A stretch of DNA of 14,914 nucleotides. It comes from an uncultured Devosia sp. (GTDB taxonomy: Bacteria > Pseudomonadota > Alphaproteobacteria > Rhizobiales > Devosiaceae). Location: contig CAMLOA010000008.1 of assembly GCA_946481445.1 (NCBI GenBank), positions 1 to 14,914 of the forward strand, written 5' to 3'. Position 1 is the stretch's first letter, and each line of letters starts with the position of its first letter. Positions 1-7,656 of the stretch are shown here, piece after piece. Under the pieces are notes generated by a model. It saw only the letters and a program-made list of their open reading frames with translations. It was not told where the DNA came from and made no database searches. The position numbers and the translations under genes were made by a program.

Positions 1-1
1 G

Positions 2-496
2 CTGATCGTCAATTCCAAGCTCGGCAAGGTCATGGTTGCCATCCGCGACGCCGAGAGCCGCACCCGCTTCCTCGGTTACCGCGTCGACAATGTGAAGGTC
101 TTCGCCTTCACCGTTTCGGCCATCATGGCGGGGATTGCCGGCGCCCTCTACGTGCCTCAGGTGGGCATCATCAACCCGTCCGAATTCGATCCCGCCAACT
201 CCATCGAAGCGGTCATCTGGGTTGCCGTTGGTGGACGCGGCACGATCATCGGCCCCATCATCGGCGCCATTCTGGTCAATGCCGGCAAGTCCTATTTCAC
301 CGGCGTGCTGCCCGATTGGTGGCTGTTCGCGCTGGGCGGGCTCTTCGTCTTCGTCACCCTGTTCCTGCCCAAGGGTATTGTTGGCCTCTATGGCCAGTTG
401 ACGGCCAGGCGCCGCCAGCGGGTCGGCCCCAAGACAGCCTCGCATGACGCCGAGGCCGGCATCGACCCGGCCACCGAAGTCAAGCCGGCGGAGTAG
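2..496 (+). CDS. urtC: Urea ABC transporter permease UrtC (C-terminal part)
   Basis: This is the C-terminal 164 residues of the inner-membrane permease UrtC, which with UrtB forms the channel of the high-affinity urea importer. The frame is open to the window edge, so the N-terminus lies outside. The first visible residues carry the permease cytoplasmic-loop motif KVMVAIRDAESRTRFLGY, typical of LivM/UrtC proteins, where the permease contacts the ATPases. Three hydrophobic segments follow: around VFAFTVSAIMAGIAGALY, around the glycine-rich VGGRGTIIGPIIGAILV, and a last one ending LFLPKGIVGLYGQL. A charged tail of about 35 residues ends the protein. The stop is five bases from urtD, so the two are co-transcribed. 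UrtC rather than the amino-acid permease LivM is inferred from the UrtD-type ATPase next door and the downstream urease genes. Confidence 0.9.
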   Translation: MIVNSKLGKVMVAIRDAESRTRFLGYRVDNVKVFAFTVSAIMAGIAGALYVPQVGIINPSEFDPANSIEAVIWVAVGGRGTIIGPIIGAILVNAGKSYFTGVLPDWWLFALGGLFVFVTLFLPKGIVGLYGQLTARRRQRVGPKTASHDAEAGIDPATEVKPAE

Positions 497-501
497 CGCT
501 C

Positions 502-1251
502 ATGAACGACAAGCTCGGCACCATGCTCTACCTCGATGGCGTCTCGGTTTCCTTTGACGGGTTCAGGGCCATCAACAAGCTCTCCCTGGTCGTGCGTCCG
601 GCCGAAATGCTGGCCATTATCGGTCCCAACGGCGCCGGCAAGACCACCATGATGGATATCATCACCGGCAAGACCCGGCCCGATGACGGGCAGGTTCTGT
701 TCGACGGCCGCACCGACCTTACCAAGATGGACGAAGCCGCCATCGCCAACCTGGGCATAGGCCGCAAGTTCCAGAAGCCCACCGTGTTCGAGAGCCACAC
801 GGTTTGGGACAATATCGAGATGGCGTTGAAGAAGCCGCGCGGCGTGTTCCGCACCCTCTTCTACGCCGCAGATGACGCCGACATCGCCCGGATCACTGAA
901 ATCCTGGAAACCGTCCGCCTCATCGCCCGCAAGGATGAACTGGCCGCCAATCTCAGCCACGGGCAGAAGCAGTGGCTGGAGATCGGCATGCTGCTGGCGC
1001 AGGACCCCAAGCTGCTGCTCGTCGATGAACCCGTGGCGGGAATGACCGACAGCGAGACCGAGGAAACTGCCAAGCTGCTCAAGCAGATCGCCGAGACACG
1101 CTCGGTTGTCGTGGTGGAACATGACATGAGCTTCGTGCGTGCCCTGGGCTCCCGCGTCACATGCCTGGCCGAAGGATCGGTTCTTGCCGAAGGCAGCCTC
1201 GACCAGGTCAGCGCCAATCCGGTCGTCATCGAAAGGTATCTGGGACGATGA
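502..1251 (+). CDS. urtD: Urea ABC transporter ATP-binding protein UrtD
   Basis: One of the two cytoplasmic ATPases that power urea import. The 249-residue protein has the full ABC set: Walker A GPNGAGKTT at residues 41-49, Q-loop Gln91 in RKFQKPTVFE, signature LSHGQKQ at 151-157, Walker B LLLVDEP at 171-177 and the switch His207 in VVVVEHD. The signature LSHGQKQWLEIGMLL and the D-loop region PVAGMTD are characteristic of UrtD and differ from LivG. A GGAG sequence precedes the ATG. The gene sits five bases after urtC and its stop overlaps the start of urtE as ATGA, which indicates translational coupling. Length and motifs are complete, with nothing unusual. Confidence 0.95.
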   Translation: MNDKLGTMLYLDGVSVSFDGFRAINKLSLVVRPAEMLAIIGPNGAGKTTMMDIITGKTRPDDGQVLFDGRTDLTKMDEAAIANLGIGRKFQKPTVFESHTVWDNIEMALKKPRGVFRTLFYAADDADIARITEILETVRLIARKDELAANLSHGQKQWLEIGMLLAQDPKLLLVDEPVAGMTDSETEETAKLLKQIAETRSVVVVEHDMSFVRALGSRVTCLAEGSVLAEGSLDQVSANPVVIERYLGR

Positions 1252-1952
1252 GCACCGCCCTCTCCATCCGCGGCATGGATTTGCACTACGGTGCTGCGCA
1301 AGCCCTGAAATCGGTTTCCATCGACTGCAAGCCGGGCAAGATAACGGCAGTGCTCGGCCGCAATGGCGTTGGCAAGTCCTCAACGCTTCGGGCCATAACG
1401 GGCATAAACGCGATCACCGCGGGCGAAATTACCTTTGGCGAAGACGTGCTGAGGAAGTCGCCACCCTACAAGCGGGCGCGCATGGGCATCGGCTATGTGC
1501 CGCAGGGCCGCGAGATCTTCCCGCTCCTCACCGTCAAGGAAAACCTCGAAACCGGCTATGCGGGCCTGGCCCGCGCCGATCGCAACATCCCGCCTTACAT
1601 CTTCGAGCTGTTCCCGGTGCTGCAATCCATGCTCGGCCGCCGGGGCGGCGACCTCTCGGGTGGCCAGCAGCAGCAACTGGCCATTGGCCGCGCGCTGGTC
1701 ACCCGACCCAAAGTCCTCGTCCTGGACGAGCCCACCGAGGGTATCCAGCCGTCCATCATCAAGGATATCGGCCGGGCGCTGCAATTCCTGCGCGACGAGA
1801 AGGGCATGACCATCCTGCTGGTGGAACAGTTCCTCGATTTCTGCCGCGAAATCGCCGACGACATCTACGTCATGGATCGCGGCGAGATTCAGCATGCAGG
1901 TCCGGCCAGCGACCTGGACCTGCCCGATGTCCGCCGTCATCTCATGGTCTGA
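1248..1952 (+). CDS. urtE: Urea ABC transporter ATP-binding protein UrtE
   Basis: The second ATPase of the urea importer, 234 residues. Visible motifs are Walker A GRNGVGKSS at 37-45, the Q-loop region GYVPQGREIFPLLTVKENL at about 82-100, signature LSGGQQQQLAIGRAL at 136-150, Walker B VLVLDEPTEG at about 156-165 and the switch region ILLVEQ, in which Gln replaces the usual His, as is normal for LivF/UrtE proteins. The ATG was chosen because it overlaps the urtD stop (ATGA) and gives the family length; the frame is open further upstream inside urtD but that extension has no family resemblance. This is the last gene of the urt operon. A strong hairpin terminator begins a few bases after its stop. 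Confidence 0.95.
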   Translation: MSTALSIRGMDLHYGAAQALKSVSIDCKPGKITAVLGRNGVGKSSTLRAITGINAITAGEITFGEDVLRKSPPYKRARMGIGYVPQGREIFPLLTVKENLETGYAGLARADRNIPPYIFELFPVLQSMLGRRGGDLSGGQQQQLAIGRALVTRPKVLVLDEPTEGIQPSIIKDIGRALQFLRDEKGMTILLVEQFLDFCREIADDIYVMDRGEIQHAGPASDLDLPDVRRHLMV

Positions 1953-1956
1953 ACAA

Positions 1957-1982
1957 AAACGCCCGGCCGAAGCCGGGCGTTT
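1957..1982. terminator. Bidirectional rho-independent terminator between urtE and the acidic secreted protein gene
   Basis: A perfect 11-bp stem, AAACGCCCGGC paired with GCCGGGCGTTT, closes on a four-base loop (CGAA on the plus strand, TTCG on the minus strand). On the minus strand the stem is followed by five T residues, the classic form, and it lies just after the stop of the minus-strand gene. On the plus strand the tract is only TTT then CC, so termination of urtE is probably weaker but still likely. The two convergent genes appear to share this element. Confidence 0.9.
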
Positions 1983-2004
1983 CCGTGCGTTCCGATTGGA
2001 ACAG

Positions 2005-2358
2005 TTACATGGCAGCGTCGACGAGGCCGGCCTCGACACAGGCTTCGAGCGTAATGGTCTCGAGGTCGATCGTGGTCAGGGCGTCGGCAGCTTCGCTGAC
2101 CGCCGCGGCGTCATCGGTTTCGGTATTGGCGTCGGCCGCGCTGGTGGTTTCGTCAGCGTCGCTTTCCGCGGGCTGGGTGCTATCGGTAGCGCCATCCTTG
2201 TCGGCGGCAAGCTTGAGCTGGTCGCAGCGCTCCTGCACCGCGGGAAGCTCGTCGGCGGGCACCTCGGCGCCATTCAACATGGTCTGAGCAAAAGCGGAAC
2301 CGCTGAGGGTGAGGGCAGCAGAAAGGGCAATGGCGGAAACAATCGATTTGACGTGCAT
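2005..2358 (-). CDS. Small acidic secreted protein of unknown function
   Basis: I do not recognise this 117-residue protein. The ATG was chosen because it begins a clear Sec signal peptide: MHVKS, then a hydrophobic core of about 14 residues, then SAFA before QT, with cleavage expected near residue 24. The frame is open for 48 more codons upstream, but that stretch shows no signal-like character. The mature part has a conserved-looking start (residues 25-52, with Cys45 in QERCDQLKL), then a low-complexity stretch rich in Ala, Asp, Glu and Thr at about 53-92, then a C-terminal segment with Cys107 in TLEACVEAG. The two cysteines could form a disulfide across the acidic linker. It is transcribed divergently from ureD with about 106 bases between the starts, and ends at the terminator shared with urtE. 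The coding call rests on the signal peptide and terminator; function is unknown. Confidence 0.75.
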   Translation of the reverse strand: MHVKSIVSAIALSAALTLSGSAFAQTMLNGAEVPADELPAVQERCDQLKLAADKDGATDSTQPAESDADETTSAADANTETDDAAAVSEAADALTTIDLETITLEACVEAGLVDAAM

Positions 2359-2378
2359 TTTTCTGACTTTCTGAAAAT

Positions 2379-2391
2379 CTCTTTGAAAGAG
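2379..2391. repeat. 13-bp palindrome in the divergent ureD control region
   Basis: CTCTTT and AAAGAG flank a single G, a perfect inverted repeat with 6-bp arms. It lies in the 106-base gap between the divergent starts of the acidic secreted protein gene and ureD, where both promoters must sit. It could be an operator for a dimeric regulator. TTGAAA at 2383-2388 overlaps it and resembles a -35 element reading toward ureD, but no good -10 follows at 17 bases (GGGAAT). A chance palindrome is possible. Confidence 0.3.
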
Positions 2392-2464
2392 CGTGTGCTC
2401 GCTGGGGGAATGCATCTCCGTGCAAATCGTTGCGGCTTCTGAGATTTGTGATCGACCCGTCCCT

Positions 2465-3271
2465 ATGCAGCGCGCCCGGGGTACAGGTGCTATCGCCACC
2501 AAGCAGCGTGATGGCGCGACAAGGCTGGCGCAGCTCTATCAGGACGGTTGCGCCAAGATCAGGCTGCCCCATACCCATTCCGGCGCGCTCGACGCCGTGC
2601 TGATCAATACGGCAGGGGGTCTGACCGATGGCGACCACATGGCCTGGTCTGCCGATCTGGCGCCTGCAGGCCGCATGGTCCTGACGACCCAGGCATGCGA
2701 GAGGGTCTACCGCTCGCTGGGCGGTCCTGCCCGGGTGGAGACGCGCCTGACAGTGGGGCAGGATGCCCACCTGGACTGGCTGCCCCAGGAGACGATCCTG
2801 TTCGCATCGAGCCATCTCGACCGCCGCATCGAGATCGACCTGGCCCCCGGTTCCAGCCTGACGGCTGTCGAAGCCATCTTGCTCGGCCGTGATGCGATGG
2901 GCGAGGTGGCGATGGACGCTCGCCTGCGCGATGTCTGGCGCGTCCGCCGCGACGGACGGCTGCTGCATGCCGAGGCAACCCACCTCCACGGGACCCCGTC
3001 CGAGCGCAATGGCCTGTCCCTGCTGGCGGGTCGCCGGGCCTTCGCCACCATTCTTCATGTGGCGCCCGGCATCGAGCATTGCACGCGCCAGCTGGCCCGC
3101 ATTCGCCAACATCTGCCCGTCGACGACGATCGCATTGCCGCAAGCGCCATCGGCGAGCGCCTCGTCATCCGGGCCCTGGCCGAATCCGGGCTTGCGCTTC
3201 GCCGCCTGATCGTTCCAATTCTGACGCAGCTTTCCGGCGCCGGCACCCTGCCCCGCCTCTGGCACCTCTAG
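2465..3271 (+). CDS. ureD: Urease accessory protein UreD
   Basis: UreD (UreH in some species) is the scaffold that binds the urease apoenzyme together with UreF and UreG and passes nickel to the active site. This 268-residue protein carries the family marks [11 protein letters not shown] at about 47-57, the [10 protein letters not shown] segment at 75-84, LPQETILF at 106-113 and a C-terminus ending LPRLWHL. The ATG was chosen because the family usually begins with a short arm leading to the RxDGxTRLAxLxQxGCAKxRLP block, seen here at residues 15-35. An upstream GTG at 2393 would add 24 residues with no family character. The ribosome binding site is weak. It opens the urease block, with ureA eleven bases downstream. 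Confidence 0.93.
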   Translation: MQRARGTGAIATKQRDGATRLAQLYQDGCAKIRLPHTHSGALDAVLINTAGGLTDGDHMAWSADLAPAGRMVLTTQACERVYRSLGGPARVETRLTVGQDAHLDWLPQETILFASSHLDRRIEIDLAPGSSLTAVEAILLGRDAMGEVAMDARLRDVWRVRRDGRLLHAEATHLHGTPSERNGLSLLAGRRAFATILHVAPGIEHCTRQLARIRQHLPVDDDRIAASAIGERLVIRALAESGLALRRLIVPILTQLSGAGTLPRLWHL

Positions 3272-3282
3272 GACGCATTCGC

Positions 3283-3585
3283 ATGAACCTGACCCCGCGC
3301 GAAAAAGACAAACTGCTGATCGCCATGGCGGCCATCGTCGCCCGCAAGCGCCTCGAGCGTGGCGTCAAGCTCAACCACCCCGAGGCCATAGCCCTCATTA
3401 CCGACTTCGTCGTCGAGGGCGCCCGCGACGGCCGCCCGGTGGCCGAACTCATGGAGGCTGGCGCACACGTCGTCCGCCGCGACCAGGTCATGGATGGCAT
3501 TGCCGAGATGATCCACGACATCCAGGTCGAAGCAACCTTCCCCGACGGCACGAAACTCGTGACCGTCCACGAACCGATCCGGTGA
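3283..3585 (+). CDS. ureA: Urease gamma subunit UreA
   Basis: The smallest structural subunit of the (UreABC)3 urease, which hydrolyses urea to ammonia and carbamate in the cytoplasm. At exactly 100 residues it has the family length. Visible family blocks are the start [23 protein letters not shown] at about 28-38, VMDGIAEMI at about 69-77 and [14 protein letters not shown] near the C-terminus. AGGA, overlapping the ureD stop codon, is a suitable ribosome binding site nine bases before the ATG. A longer open frame reaches back into ureD but is an overlap artefact. UreA and UreB are separate proteins here, as is usual in bacteria and unlike the fused form of Helicobacter. Confidence 0.97.
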   Translation: MNLTPREKDKLLIAMAAIVARKRLERGVKLNHPEAIALITDFVVEGARDGRPVAELMEAGAHVVRRDQVMDGIAEMIHDIQVEATFPDGTKLVTVHEPIR

Positions 3586-3591
3586 GGCATC

Positions 3592-3900
3592 ATGATTCCA
3601 GGCGAAGTCATTCCGAAAGCCGGCGATATCGAGCTCAACGTGGGCGCGCCGCAGATTGTCCTCGAGGTGGCCAACACGGGCGACCGGCCCATCCAGGTCG
3701 GCTCGCACTACCACTTCTACGAAACCAATGCCGGCCTCAGCTTCGACCGTGACAAGGCGCGCGGCATGCGGCTCGACATAGCCGCCGGCACGGCGGTGCG
3801 CTTTGAACCGGGGCAAACCCGCGAAGTGCGCCTCATCCCGCTGGCCGGCAACCGCGTCGTCTATGGCTTCCGCCAGCAGATCATGGGCGCGCTCGACTGA
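3592..3900 (+). CDS. ureB: Urease beta subunit UreB
   Basis: The second small structural subunit of urease, 102 residues. Family blocks are the start [33 protein letters not shown] at about 28-44, and [19 protein letters not shown] followed by VVYGF near the C-terminus. The ribosome binding site GGTGAGG overlaps the stop codon of ureA, and the two genes are separated by only six bases, so they should be made in step. The next structural gene, ureC, does not follow directly: about 740 bases and an extra gene lie between. Confidence 0.97.
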   Translation: MIPGEVIPKAGDIELNVGAPQIVLEVANTGDRPIQVGSHYHFYETNAGLSFDRDKARGMRLDIAAGTAVRFEPGQTREVRLIPLAGNRVVYGFRQQIMGALD

Positions 3901-4055
3901 CGCTTGAACTGCCCATCTGGGCACGCCTTGCCGGGCCGGCGATCGCATTCGAGGTTCCTGCTGCCTACCTCGCGACGTACAGCACCTTCCGCTAGCGGTG
4001 GCGCCCGCGCCGGAACTGGTCTATGCAGCGCGGATCAACGTTTCGGACCGGGCCC

Positions 4056-4445
4056 ATGACCAAGGAAGAAGACTTCAAGATCCGTTTTGCCGCCGTGTTG
4101 CAGGACCTGCAGCAGAACGGATCCAAGGATGCCGAGGCCATGTTGCTGCTGGGGAGCCTCGCCAACGATCTTGCCGGCAACCTGAAGACCACGTCCTGGA
4201 CGGGTGCAAAGTCGAGGGTGTCCGGCAAGAGCTACGAAACGCTGTTGCATGCCTTCGAGAGCCAGGGCACCGAGCACCATGCCGCCGGGCGCAAGAAGCA
4301 CGCCTATGCCATCCAGGTCCTGGCCGTTTCTCTGGTGGCGGCCACCCAGCGCAACGACCCGCAGATGGCAGCCGGCGAGGCGCTGCTGGACCAGATCATC
4401 GACTATACCGTCGCTGTCTACCGCAAGACCCGCAAGGCGAACTGA
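4056..4445 (+). CDS. Conserved-looking protein of unknown function between ureB and ureC
   Basis: I do not recognise this 129-residue protein. It begins MTKEEDFKIRFAAVLQDL, looks largely helical, has no signal peptide or membrane segment, and ends in a basic YRKTRKAN tail. Blocks with the look of conserved sequence are NGSKDAEAMLLLGSLAND at about 24-41 and the regular helix HAYAIQVLAVSLVAATQR. It is probably cytoplasmic. The start is uncertain: an in-frame ATG at 4023 would add eleven residues, and both starts have only weak GGA-type ribosome binding sites. It lies in the urease block on the same strand, 155 bases after ureB and 195 before ureC, so a role linked to urease is possible from position only. 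Coding is supported by length, composition and context. The overlapping minus-strand frame is a shadow of ureC. Confidence 0.7.
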   Translation: MTKEEDFKIRFAAVLQDLQQNGSKDAEAMLLLGSLANDLAGNLKTTSWTGAKSRVSGKSYETLLHAFESQGTEHHAAGRKKHAYAIQVLAVSLVAATQRNDPQMAAGEALLDQIIDYTVAVYRKTRKAN

Positions 4446-4555
4446 CGCACCTTCCGGCGAGCGTGGTGGGTGGCCGGCAGCCGCAGAGCGATGCCCGCAA
4501 TTCCGGCATCCTGCCGCTTTGTTGAGCACTGCCCAACAGGCGGCCGGAATCTGCC

Positions 4556-4583
4556 CTTCCGCCCCTTGCAAGGCCGCGGGAAG
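4556..4583. repeat. Imperfect palindrome in the ureC leader
   Basis: The 195 bases between the upstream gene and ureC hold a 10-bp perfect palindrome, CCTTGCAAGG at 4564-4573, enclosed by CTTCC and GGAAG arms that can extend the stem after an internal loop. No T tract follows, so it is not a standard terminator. It could be a degenerate intergenic palindromic repeat of the kind common in this bacterial order, or an RNA structure in the ureC leader. I see nothing else clear in the gap. Confidence 0.35.
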
Positions 4584-4640
4584 CGCGACAAAGTCGGCGA
4601 GAAGCCACACGCTCCGACCCTTCTCAGCCTCTGGATCGCC

Positions 4641-6350
4641 ATGCCCGCACGCATCTCCCGCGCCACCTATGCCGACATGTATGGCCCCACGACCGGCGAC
4701 CGCGTCCGGCTGGCCGATACGGACCTGATCATCGAGGTGGAGAAGGACTTCACCACCTATGGCGAAGAGGTCAAGTTTGGCGGCGGCAAGGTCATCCGTG
4801 ACGGCATGGGCCAGTCGCAGCGCACCCGGGGCGAGGGCGCGGTGGATACGGTCATCACCAACGCCCTGATCGTGGACCATACCGGCATCTACAAGGCCGA
4901 TATCGGGCTCAAGGACGGGCGCATCCATGCCATTGGCAAGGCCGGCAACCCCGACACGCAGCCCGGCGTCACGATCATCATCGGCCCCTCGACCGAGGCC
5001 ATCGCCGGTGAAGGCAAGATCGTGACCGCCGGCGGCATGGATGCACACATCCATTACATCTGCCCCCAGCAGATCGAGGAAGCGCTGATGAGCGGCGTGA
5101 CCACCATGCTCGGGGGCGGCAGCGGCCCCGCTCACGGCACGCTGGCAACGACCTGCACCGGCGCCTGGCACATTCAGCGCATGATCGAGAGCTTCGACGC
5201 CTTCCCGATGAACCTGGCGCTGGCCGGTAAGGGTAACGCCGCTCGCCCCGAGCCTTTGGCCGAAATGATCCTTGCGGGCGCGTCCTGCCTCAAGCTGCAT
5301 GAGGACTGGGGCACCACCCCCGCCGCCATCGACAACTGCCTGTCCGTCGCCGACGATTACGACGTCCAGGTGATGATCCACACCGACACGCTCAACGAGA
5401 GCGGCTTCGTCGAGGACACGATCGGCGCCTTCAAGGGCCGCACCATCCACGCCTTCCACACCGAAGGCGCCGGTGGCGGCCACGCCCCCGATATCCTGCG
5501 CGTCGCAAGTCTGCCCAACGTCATCCCCTCGTCGACCAACCCGACGCGGCCCTACACCGTCAACACCATTGCCGAGCATCTGGACATGCTCATGGTGTGC
5601 CACCACCTGTCGCCGTCAATTCCCGAGGACGTTGCCTTCGCCGAGTCGCGCATCCGCAAGGAAACGATCGCCGCCGAGGACATCCTGCACGACATGGGCG
5701 CCCTGTCGGTCATCTCTTCCGACAGCCAAGCCATGGGCCGGGTCGGCGAAGTGCTCATCCGCTGCTGGCAGACCGCCGACAAGATGAAGAAGCAGCGCGG
5801 CCGGCTGGCACAGGAAACCGGTGACAACGACAATTTCCGCGTCCGGCGCTACATCGCCAAATACACTATCAATCCAGCCATCGCCCACGGCATGAGCCAG
5901 CACATCGGCTCGGTGGAGGTGGGCAAGCGCGCAGACCTCGTTCTCTGGTCGCCCGCCTTCTTCGGCGTGAAGCCGGAAATGGTGCTGCTCGGGGGTTCGA
6001 TTGCCGCCGCCCCCATGGGCGACCCCAACGCGTCGATCCCCACACCGCAGCCCATGCACTACCGCCCCATGTTCGGCGCCTATGGCAAGCTGGTCACCAA
6101 TTCCTCGGTGACCTTCATCTCCCAGGCTGCCCATGATGATGGTCTTCGTGGCAATTTGGGCGTCGCCAAGCAATTGCTGCCGGTCACCAATACGCGTGGC
6201 GGTATTGGCAAGGCGGCAATGATCCACAATTCGGCGACGCCCGACATTCGCGTCGATCCCGAGACCTACGAAGTCAGGGCCGACGGCGAATTGCTGACCT
6301 GCGAACCCGCGACTGTGCTTCCCATGGCGCAGCGTTATTTCCTGTTCTAG
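4641..6350 (+). CDS. ureC: Urease alpha subunit UreC (catalytic, nickel-binding)
   Basis: The catalytic subunit of urease, an amidohydrolase with a two-nickel centre that hydrolyses urea. The 569-residue length is typical. All key residues are present: nickel ligands His136 and His138 in [10 protein letters not shown], the lysine that becomes carbamylated, Lys218 in CLKLHEDWG, His220, His247 in [12 protein letters not shown], His273 in AFHTEG, and Asp361 in SSDSQAMGR. The mobile-flap residues Cys320 and His321 are in MVCHHLSP. It ends MAQRYFLF as the family does. The ATG was chosen because [20 protein letters not shown] aligns with the family start; the frame is open back to 4470 but that stretch is unlike urease. 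The ribosome binding site is poor. The enzyme should be active once loaded with nickel by UreDEFG. Confidence 0.98.
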   Translation: MPARISRATYADMYGPTTGDRVRLADTDLIIEVEKDFTTYGEEVKFGGGKVIRDGMGQSQRTRGEGAVDTVITNALIVDHTGIYKADIGLKDGRIHAIGKAGNPDTQPGVTIIIGPSTEAIAGEGKIVTAGGMDAHIHYICPQQIEEALMSGVTTMLGGGSGPAHGTLATTCTGAWHIQRMIESFDAFPMNLALAGKGNAARPEPLAEMILAGASCLKLHEDWGTTPAAIDNCLSVADDYDVQVMIHTDTLNESGFVEDTIGAFKGRTIHAFHTEGAGGGHAPDILRVASLPNVIPSSTNPTRPYTVNTIAEHLDMLMVCHHLSPSIPEDVAFAESRIRKETIAAEDILHDMGALSVISSDSQAMGRVGEVLIRCWQTADKMKKQRGRLAQETGDNDNFRVRRYIAKYTINPAIAHGMSQHIGSVEVGKRADLVLWSPAFFGVKPEMVLLGGSIAAAPMGDPNASIPTPQPMHYRPMFGAYGKLVTNSSVTFISQAAHDDGLRGNLGVAKQLLPVTNTRGGIGKAAMIHNSATPDIRVDPETYEVRADGELLTCEPATVLPMAQRYFLF

Positions 6351-6398
6351 CGGAGTGCATGTTCGTGTTATGTTCTTCCCGACTCGGGAGGGACGTTC

Positions 6399-7232
6399 AT
6401 GCAAGGCACAGTCTGCCTGGTGACAGGCGCAAGCCGCGGAATTGGCCGGGGTATCGCCCTGGCACTGCTGGCGGAGGGCGCTGACGTTCATGTCACGGCG
6501 CGCACGGTGACCGATGCGCAGGCCGCCGTGCATCCGCAGCGCGAAGGCTCGCTCGATGGCTTGCGGCGCGAGGCCTCAGCCTTGCCCGGCAGGCTCACCG
6601 TGCATGTTTGCGACCATGCCGACGACGCCCAGACCGAGCGTGCCGTGGCCGGCGCAATCGCGGCCTCGGGGCATCTCGACATCCTCGTCAACAATGCCTG
6701 GCCGGGCTACGAGAACATGGTCGAGGGAAATGACTTCACGTTTCCGCGCCCCTTCTGGGAGCAACCCATGTGGCGCTGGAACGGCATGATCGACGTGGCC
6801 CTGCGGGCCGCCTTCGTCGCCTCCCGCGCCGCCGCGCCCTCGATGGTTGCGCGCCAATCCGGGCTCATCGTCAATATCTCCTTCTGGGCCGCCCAGCGCT
6901 ATGGCGACAACGTCATCTATGGCATCGCCAAGGCGGGGGCCGACAAGATGGCCGCCGACATGGCCCACGAGTTGCGCGCCCACAAGGTCGCGGCGGTCGC
7001 AATCTATCCCGGCCTGGTTCGGACCGAGGCAGTGATGCGCAATGCCCAGTATTTTGACATGAGCAACTCCGAATCCCCTCAATTCATTGGCCATGTCATT
7101 GCCGCACTGGCCCGCGACACTGCCCTCATGGACAAGTCGGGCCGGGTGCAGGTCGCGGCCGCCCTGGCGATCGAATACGGCATTGCCGATATCGATGGCC
7201 GCCAGCCGATCCCGCTGACTCTGCATGGCTAG
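6399..7232 (+). CDS. SDR family oxidoreductase, DHRS1-like
   Basis: A 277-residue short-chain dehydrogenase/reductase with one Rossmann domain. The cofactor motif TGASRGIG is at 9-16, NNA at 98-100, and the catalytic residues are Ser161 (NIS), Tyr174 and Lys178 (YGIAK). Features close to the DHRS1 subgroup are GRGIAL after the glycine motif, VNNAWPGYENM, FWEQPMWRWNGM, KMAADMAHELRAHKVAAVAIYPGLV and a late YGIADIDGRQP segment. The substrate cannot be told from sequence. A good GGGAGGG ribosome binding site precedes the ATG. It begins 48 bases after ureC on the same strand and interrupts the urease block. It is not a known urease component, so any link to urea metabolism is only positional. Confidence 0.9.
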   Translation: MQGTVCLVTGASRGIGRGIALALLAEGADVHVTARTVTDAQAAVHPQREGSLDGLRREASALPGRLTVHVCDHADDAQTERAVAGAIAASGHLDILVNNAWPGYENMVEGNDFTFPRPFWEQPMWRWNGMIDVALRAAFVASRAAAPSMVARQSGLIVNISFWAAQRYGDNVIYGIAKAGADKMAADMAHELRAHKVAAVAIYPGLVRTEAVMRNAQYFDMSNSESPQFIGHVIAALARDTALMDKSGRVQVAAALAIEYGIADIDGRQPIPLTLHG

Positions 7233-7292
7233 TCCGGCACTGGACATTTGGCCAATGGCCGGGAGGCGCCTGTTGCGATAGCGTCGAGCGAT

Positions 7293-7296
7293 GGAG
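7293..7296 (+). promoter_or_regulatory. Ribosome binding site supporting the TTG start of the ABM-like gene
   Basis: GGAG lies eight bases before TTG at 7305. It supports that start over the in-frame TTG at 7248, which has only a weak GGA-type sequence before it. Confidence 0.5.
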
Positions 7297-7304
7297 CACC
7301 GCGC

Positions 7305-7601
7305 TTGATCTATGTTTTGACCACGTATCATCTGCGTCCGGGTAGGCTGGAGGCCTTCGTGGCGCCTGCCTATGTCCTCATCGATACAGCCCGGCGCAGC
7401 GAGGGCTGCCTCTACTTCGACCTGCATGCCAGTGTCACCGATCCGGACCGGGCCCTGTGCCTGGAGCGCTGGGCCGACGCCCAAGCCCTGGCCAAATCAC
7501 TGGAATCAGAGGCAAGGGCAGTGTTTGGCCGTGCCAGTGCCAACTACGTGCTGTCGTCACGCACGGAAATCATCCATCCGGACAGGGTCGAAAGCGTCTG
7601 A
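7305..7601 (+). CDS. Small ABM-fold (putative quinol monooxygenase-like) protein
   Basis: A 98-residue protein resembling the antibiotic biosynthesis monooxygenase superfamily, small alpha/beta dimeric-barrel proteins such as YgiN. The pattern is a first strand MIYVLTTYHLRPGRLEAF, a helix, EGCLYFDLHASVTDPDRALCLERWADAQAL (the usual G-C-x-x-Y-x-L then x-E-x-W layout) and a last strand near ANYVLSS. The TTG start is chosen because it begins the domain and has GGAG upstream; TTG at 7248 would give a 117-residue form with an unconserved arm. Members range from cofactor-free monooxygenases to proteins of unknown role, so the substrate is open. It follows the SDR gene by 72 bases and may act in the same small oxidoreductase unit within the urease block. 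Confidence 0.75.
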   Translation: MIYVLTTYHLRPGRLEAFVAPAYVLIDTARRSEGCLYFDLHASVTDPDRALCLERWADAQALAKSLESEARAVFGRASANYVLSSRTEIIHPDRVESV

Positions 7602-7656
7602 CCAAACTTTCGCCGCGAGGCGATGCTGCCATCCCACCCATCCACCGGAGACAGCC

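Noticed and set aside
388..1383. A 331-codon open frame on the minus strand opposite urtC, urtD and urtE
   Set aside because: It spans three well-supported plus-strand genes and has no domain of its own.
2393..2464. GTG start at 2393 giving a longer UreD
   Set aside because: The added 24 residues do not resemble UreD and would occupy the whole control region. ATG at 2465 gives the family length.
2401..2464. Possible sigma-54 promoter upstream of ureD
   Set aside because: Checked for GG and GC elements at -24/-12 spacing. The TTGC at 2430-2433 has no matching TGGCAC-like half upstream.
3910..3923. TGCCC/GGGCA hairpin just after ureB
   Set aside because: The stem is only five pairs with a four-base loop and no T tract. 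It is too weak to call a terminator.
3989..3998. CCGCTAGCGG palindrome upstream of the unrecognised ureB-ureC gene
   Set aside because: A single 10-bp palindrome with no second copy seen and no promoter elements around it. Chance is a sufficient explanation.
4035..5606. A 523-codon open frame on the minus strand opposite ureC and the gene before it
   Set aside because: It mirrors the codon pattern of ureC, shows no recognisable protein features, and would overlap two supported genes.
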